Assembly: GCA_018263335.1 (NCBI GenBank)
Contig: JADFCY010000006.1
Coordinates: 1-64,000 of the forward strand
Length of the DNA stretch: 64,000 nt
Reading direction: 5' to 3'
DNA from: Methanolinea sp.
GTDB taxonomy: Archaea > Halobacteriota > Methanomicrobia > Methanomicrobiales > Methanospirillaceae
Within the stretch, counting starts at the first letter, position 1. Each line of letters opens with the position of its first letter. A program made the position numbers and the translations under genes. Of this stretch, positions 59,476-64,000 are shown piece after piece. A model generated the notes under the pieces. It saw only the letters and a list, made by a program, of their open reading frames with translations. It ran no database searches and was not told the origin of the DNA.

Positions 59476-62054
59476 TGCAGGTCTACGCCATCGACTCTGT
59501 CAGTGGCCTCTCTGCGGCGGAAGTGGAACGGCAGCTCGAGGAAGAGGGGTTCAACGAGCTTCCGCAATCAGGCAGGCGAAACATCCCCGAAGTGATCTCC
59601 GGTGTCGTCCGCGAACCGATATTCCTCCTCCTGGTTGCGGCCAGCGCGATCTACTTTTTGCTCGGCGATCGCGAGGAAGGGCTCATGATGGTGAGTTTCG
59701 TCGCTCTCATCATCGGGATCACGGTATACCAGGAACAGAAGACGGAACGCGCCCTCGAGGCCCTTCGGAACCTCTCAAGCCCCAGGGCTCTTGTGATCAG
59801 GGATGGGGAGCAGTTCAGGATACCGGGAAGAGAGGTGGTCCGCGGGGACATGCTCATCCTCTCAGAGGGAGACCGCGTGGCTGCCGACGGGGTCCTGATC
59901 TATGCACAGGCCCTCATGGTCGATGAGTCTCTGCTCACCGGTGAATCAGTCCCGGTCAGGAAGACTGCATGGAGGGAGGGAACGGAAGCAGGGCGCCCTG
60001 GAGGCGACGATCTTCCCTTCGTCTATTCGGGGAGCCTGGTAGTCCAGGGACAGGGGCTCGCCCGGGTCACCGCGACGGGACCACGGACGGAGATGGGCAG
60101 GATAGGATCGGTGCTCAGTGAGGTAAGGCGGGACAGGACACCACTCTCGAAAGAGATTGGCCGCATCGTGCGGGATATTGCCATCATCGGCATCACAATC
60201 TGTGCGGTCATCGTCGTCGTGTACGGTCTCACCCGTTTGAACTGGGTAGAGGGGTTCCTTGCGGGCATCACGCTCGCGATGGCCATTCTGCCTGAGGAGT
60301 TTCCTGTCGTCCTGACTGTCTTTCTTGCGCTCGGCGCATGGAGGATATCAAAAAACAACGTCCTCACACGGCACATCCCTGCGGTAGAGACCCTGGGATC
60401 GGCGACGGTACTCTGCACGGACAAGACAGGGACGCTCACCGAGAACCGGATGTCTGTCCGGAGGTTCTTTTCAAGGGGGGAGATGTGCGACTTCGACGAA
60501 TCGGAGAAGACTCCTGTCCCCGAGCCCTGTCATGAACTCGCAGAATATGCGATCCTTGCCTGCAAGAAGGACCCGTTTGACCCCATGGAGAGGTCACTCC
60601 TGCGCCTTGGCACAGGAGAGTTTGGGCAGACTGAACATGTGCACGCAAACTGGGAGCTGCTCCTCGAGTACCCCCTCTCCTCCGATCTTCTTGCGATGTC
60701 AAATGTTTGGCGATCCCCGGACGGTATTGAGTATATTATCGCCGCCAAGGGAGCCCCGGAGGCGATCATGGACCTCTGTCACCTCGATGCTGAGAGCGTG
60801 GGGGAGATCTCTGGAAGGATCGAGGCCATGGCTGCGGACGGACTGCGGGTCCTTGGCGTGGCAAAAGCCTCCTTCCGCCATCCCACGCTCCCCGACAACC
60901 AGCACGCGTTTTCCTTCGAATTCCTGGGCCTGATAGGCTTTGCAGACCCTGTCCGGCCGGATGTCCCCCCCGCAGTATCCGAGTGCTACACCGCCGGCAT
61001 GAGAGTGGTGATGATCACGGGGGATTATCCTCTGACCGCCCGGCACATCGCGCGGGAGGTCGGGATCAGGGATACGGCAGGGATCCTCACCGGAACAGAC
61101 CTGGAACAGGTGAGTGCCGCTGACCTTGCAGAGGATATCAGGTCGGCCGCCATCTTCGCCAGGGTTGCTCCCGAGCAGAAACTCCGGATCGTCGATGCCC
61201 TGAAAGCCAACGGCGAGGTGGTTGCGATGACCGGCGACGGCGTAAACGACGCCCCCGCCCTCAGGGCCGCAGACATCGGGATTGCGATGGGCAGGAGAGG
61301 CACCGACGTGGCCCGTGAATCGGCATCCCTCGTCCTCCTTGACGACAACTTTGCGTCGATCGTCGCGGCGGTTCGCCTGGGAAGGAGGATCTTTGACAAC
61401 CTGAGGAAGGCCATGGCATATATCATCTCGGTCCACATCCCGATCGTGGGGATGTCGCTGATCCCGGTCCTCCTCGGGTTCCCTCTTCTCCTCCTCCCGG
61501 CCCACATCATGTTCCTCGAACTGATCATCGATCCTGCCTGCTCTATCGTCTTTGAGTCGGAGCGTGAAGAACCGGATATCATGGAGCGCCCTCCAAGGAG
61601 GAGGGATGAAGGATTGTTCTCGAGGGCAACCATTGCGATCAGCCTTCTGCAGGGATGCATGGTGCTTGCAGCCATACTCCTGGTCTACACCTGGGCGCTC
61701 TTTTCCGGGGCAGGAGCCGGTGAGGCCAGGACGCTCACCTTCGTCACCATTGTCTTCTCAAACCTTGGTCTGATCATGATCAACAGGTCGTGGAAAGAAT
61801 CCATCTTTGCGACGCTCAGGTACCCAAACAGGGCGCTCTGGTGGGTTCTTGCGGGGACCCTCACCGCACTCTTCCTGGTGCTCTTCGTTCCCGCACTCCG
61901 GGACCTCTTCCGGTTCGCTCCCGTTCCATTCGAGGCCATTGGTGGCTGCGCGGCGATTGCGGGACTCAGCGTGGTCTGGTTTGAGATCTATAAGTTTGGG
62001 ACCAGGAGACAGGCGCTCCATGCCAATTCTGCCGGGGGGCGTTTTCCCGATTGA
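59475..62054 (+). CDS. P-type cation-transporting ATPase (type II, Ca2+-like)
   Basis: The 859-residue pump has an N-terminal cation-ATPase domain (GLSAAEVERQLEEEGFNELP), the actuator motif TGES (in LLTGESVPVR, about residue 155), the PEE(F/L)P helix (AILPEEFPVVLT), phosphorylation site DKTGTLT (Asp316), KGAPE, and MTGDGVNDAP (about 585). Four C-terminal helices follow. Sequence suggests a Ca2+/Mn2+ or H+-type pump; the ion cannot be fixed. GGGGAG lies seven bases before the ATG. Confidence 0.95.
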   Translation: MQVYAIDSVSGLSAAEVERQLEEEGFNELPQSGRRNIPEVISGVVREPIFLLLVAASAIYFLLGDREEGLMMVSFVALIIGITVYQEQKTERALEALRNLSSPRALVIRDGEQFRIPGREVVRGDMLILSEGDRVAADGVLIYAQALMVDESLLTGESVPVRKTAWREGTEAGRPGGDDLPFVYSGSLVVQGQGLARVTATGPRTEMGRIGSVLSEVRRDRTPLSKEIGRIVRDIAIIGITICAVIVVVYGLTRLNWVEGFLAGITLAMAILPEEFPVVLTVFLALGAWRISKNNVLTRHIPAVETLGSATVLCTDKTGTLTENRMSVRRFFSRGEMCDFDESEKTPVPEPCHELAEYAILACKKDPFDPMERSLLRLGTGEFGQTEHVHANWELLLEYPLSSDLLAMSNVWRSPDGIEYIIAAKGAPEAIMDLCHLDAESVGEISGRIEAMAADGLRVLGVAKASFRHPTLPDNQHAFSFEFLGLIGFADPVRPDVPPAVSECYTAGMRVVMITGDYPLTARHIAREVGIRDTAGILTGTDLEQVSAADLAEDIRSAAIFARVAPEQKLRIVDALKANGEVVAMTGDGVNDAPALRAADIGIAMGRRGTDVARESASLVLLDDNFASIVAAVRLGRRIFDNLRKAMAYIISVHIPIVGMSLIPVLLGFPLLLLPAHIMFLELIIDPACSIVFESEREEPDIMERPPRRRDEGLFSRATIAISLLQGCMVLAAILLVYTWALFSGAGAGEARTLTFVTIVFSNLGLIMINRSWKESIFATLRYPNRALWWVLAGTLTALFLVLFVPALRDLFRFAPVPFEAIGGCAAIAGLSVVWFEIYKFGTRRQALHANSAGGRFPD

Positions 62055-62055
62055 A

Positions 62056-62700
62056 TTACCCCTTTGGGTATCTCCTGAAGAGAAAGACTCCTGCAGCGGC
62101 GAGGGCCAGCCCATTGAAGATTCCCATGACGACCGGGTGAGAGAGATCGGTCCCGATGAGGTTGCCATGGACGACCGCAAGGAAGAGGGCCAGGTACATG
62201 AGGAGGTGGAGTGAACGCCAGTAGCGGGGAACTGCTCTCCTGAAGAGGGCTGCGCCGGCAGCCAGATAGATGAGGGGAAGGGCAACCCTCCCTGCAGTCG
62301 AGAGGAAGATGTAGGTTGACCCATAGAGGGGAAGAAACACCGCCGCACTCGCGACGCTCCATGCATACAGGAGGGGGTGAAGAGTGGCACCAAGGAGCCC
62401 TGCACATGCAAAGGAGTGGTGTATCCTGATAAACGGCGTGCCCAGCCATCCCGTCATCACAGGGATGAAGGGGACCGTGATCACGGCAATCGAGAGGGAG
62501 AGGAGTCCAAGGAGCGCAGCCAGCCTGACCGCAGTATCAGGGATTGCAAGCGATGGGAAAAGGAGCACGACGACGGTGACCAGTGTATAGAGCGCAATGA
62601 CGCCGCCTGTAAAAGCATATCCCTCCCTCGTGACCCCCATATACCGGAGAGTGTGACTTCGATTCTGATAGTATTTGCTCTCTCCCGCTGCGTTTTTCAC
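62056..62700 (-). CDS. Ferric-reductase-like transmembrane protein
   Basis: The 214-residue protein has six helices and histidine pairs placed as in FRD/b-type cytochrome domains (FIRIHHSFACAGLLGATLHP, SLHLLMYLALFLAVVHGN). The His residues may bind two haems. No flavin domain is fused. Convergent with the ATPase gene, one base apart. Methanomicrobiales generally lack cytochromes used in methanogenesis, so the haem assignment needs testing. Confidence 0.75.
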   Translation of the reverse strand: MKNAAGESKYYQNRSHTLRYMGVTREGYAFTGGVIALYTLVTVVVLLFPSLAIPDTAVRLAALLGLLSLSIAVITVPFIPVMTGWLGTPFIRIHHSFACAGLLGATLHPLLYAWSVASAAVFLPLYGSTYIFLSTAGRVALPLIYLAAGAALFRRAVPRYWRSLHLLMYLALFLAVVHGNLIGTDLSHPVVMGIFNGLALAAAGVFLFRRYPKG

Positions 62701-62784
62701 GATGGAGGGGTGGAGATGAGCCCGCAGGAATACTGTCCAATGGCCCGTTGAAATTTCCCTGGATGGCGCGTTGAGAAAAAGACG

Positions 62785-64000
62785 CTATTCTCCTTTGTTC
62801 TTCCGCATCCGGCGCCCGAGCGGGCAGCGCCCGAACCGGCAGAGAAGGACTATCACCAGGACGGCGATGATGAGCAGTGCCGCCATCCCTTCTACCTGCA
62901 TGAGCGTCCCGATCCACCTGCTCCCTGGCAGGAGACGGAGATCCGCGAGATCGATCCCTGCCACCAGCCGTGCACCAGTGGTCACGAGGAGGACCAGTGG
63001 GATGACGTAACGGCACAGGGGGTATACAACCCTTGAGAGCGAAGGCCCGATCTCCTTTGAGAGAACCTCGCGGGGGAGGAACCATGTGAATGCGACCGCG
63101 AGCAAAACACCGGCGAGAGGGAGGCCCAGCGTCCCGACTGTCTCATCCATGAAATCGAGGACTTTGATCCCGTTGAAGGTGAGATTTACCGAGCTGTAAC
63201 TCAGCGCTGAAGGCAGGCCCACGGCAGCCATGACTGATCCAAGGAGGAGGGTGGTCTTCATCCGGGTCCACCCGGTGGACTCCTGGAGCGAGGATACACT
63301 CACCTCGAGCATTGAGACCGAGGAAGTGAGGGCTGCAAAGAAGAGGACGAGGAAGAATGCCACGGCAAAGAACACGCCCCCGGGCATCGCGGCAAACGCC
63401 TTGGGCAGGGTAGAGAAGGCCAGTTCGGCGCCCGCCGCAGGAGTCAGGCCAAACGTGAAGACAAGCGGGAAGATGACCATCCCTGCGAGGAACGCAACAG
63501 AGAGGTCTGCAATGGTGATGACCAGGGCAGACCGGGGGATATGCATCCCCCTCTCCATGTACGAGCCGTAGGTGAGCAGGATGCCGGTCCCGACAGAGAG
63601 GGAGAAGAACGCCTGCCCAAACGCCGCACCCCACAGGAGCGGGTCTGAGAGGACAGAGAAGTCAGGGGTGAAGAGAAAGGACACCCCCTCCGAGAACCCC
63701 GGGAGCGTGGCGCTGTAGAGGGCCAGGATCACAAGGACCCCGACCGAGACAGGGATGAGGATGGTGGAGAGCCGCTCGATACCCTTCTGTATCCCCTTCG
63801 AGATGACCGCCGCCGTGATCGCGGCGGTGATGAGGAAGAAGACGATGGGGAGCATTCCCCCCGTAAAATCCGAGAACGCCACGGTGTCCCCCGTGATCGA
63901 GAAGAGGGCGTACGCGGCCGTCCATCCGGCGATCACCAGGTAATAGCAGAGCACGAGGAATATGATCGCACAGAGGAGCCAGCCCACCGTTGCGAACCTG
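62785..64000 (-). CDS. SNF-family sodium-dependent transporter (5' end beyond window)
   Basis: At least 404 residues of a Na+-coupled NSS/SNF transporter are visible: GWTAAYALFSITGDT, LLWGAAFGQAFFSLSVGTGI with the SLSxGxG substrate-binding motif, and SYMERGMHIPRSALVITIAD. The frame continues open to the window edge (RFAT before VGWLL), so the first one or two helices lie outside. Substrates are typically amino acids. The protein ends with a basic KNKGE tail. Confidence 0.9.
   Translation of the reverse strand, partial: RFATVGWLLCAIIFLVLCYYLVIAGWTAAYALFSITGDTVAFSDFTGGMLPIVFFLITAAITAAVISKGIQKGIERLSTILIPVSVGVLVILALYSATLPGFSEGVSFLFTPDFSVLSDPLLWGAAFGQAFFSLSVGTGILLTYGSYMERGMHIPRSALVITIADLSVAFLAGMVIFPLVFTFGLTPAAGAELAFSTLPKAFAAMPGGVFFAVAFFLVLFFAALTSSVSMLEVSVSSLQESTGWTRMKTTLLLGSVMAAVGLPSALSYSSVNLTFNGIKVLDFMDETVGTLGLPLAGVLLAVAFTWFLPREVLSKEIGPSLSRVVYPLCRYVIPLVLLVTTGARLVAGIDLADLRLLPGSRWIGTLMQVEGMAALLIIAVLVIVLLCRFGRCPLGRRMRKNKGE

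Noticed and set aside
1-64000. CRISPR array, insertion sequence or prophage
   Set aside because: No regularly spaced repeats, transposase, integrase or phage structural genes were recognised in the window.

Overview
The window is a chromosomal segment of a high-GC methanogenic archaeon. The archaeal identity comes from TFB, Gar1, SRP19, ribosomal proteins S6e and S8e, an aIF5B-type infB, TATA-box promoters (several with the ATG about 25-30 nt downstream, i.e. probably leaderless) and archaeal tRNAs. The methanogen identity comes from formylmethanofuran dehydrogenase genes (fwdDBAC) and the energy-converting hydrogenase Eha. PEGA/DUF3821 surface proteins, many PAS-rich sensor proteins and an MsvR-like redox regulator point to Methanomicrobiales; that assignment is an inference.

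Layout: 1-7400 is an information-processing block: tRNA-Ala beside a duplicated tRNA 3' fragment, gar1-tfb, PHP-srp19, hypB, S8e, a DUF2240-type gene, S6e, infB and tRNA-His. 7400-21400 is a signalling and surface-protein region: a 54-residue zinc-ribbon gene hidden in an apparent gap, PEGA proteins, a STAS protein, msrB, an FHA-HTH regulator with a membrane Ser/Thr kinase and a DUF362 ferredoxin protein, a lipoprotein, and a 1428-residue receiver/GAF/multi-PAS histidine kinase.

21488-32359 (minus strand) is the metabolic centre: an 18-gene cluster, almost every junction overlapping, that runs ehaB-C-D-E-F-G-H-I-J-L-M-N-O, a polyferredoxin, then fwdD-B-A-C. It physically links the ion-driven, ferredoxin-reducing hydrogenase to the ferredoxin-consuming first step of CO2 reduction. 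32592-41800 holds trkH, tRNA-Leu, sixA, an MsvR-like regulator with a conspicuous palindromic operator in a divergent promoter, a ferritin-like/VIT1 membrane protein, DUF389, an HTH-GIDDTDS protein and homoserine dehydrogenase with its ACT partner.

42500-64000 is more accessory: a PAS sensor without an ATPase domain, an overlapping AAA ATPase/Toprim pair (candidate defence module), an ABC exporter, a CBS protein, a nitroreductase-like protein, a GntP-type permease, acylphosphatase, two divergent YkgJ-type cysteine-cluster proteins, small enzymes, a decayed amt ammonium-transporter pseudogene, a repeat-containing secreted protein, XRE/DUF2178, a P-type cation ATPase preceded by a small overlapping leader ORF, a ferric-reductase-like membrane protein and an SNF-family transporter cut by the window end. 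No CRISPR array, rRNA or insertion sequence was seen.
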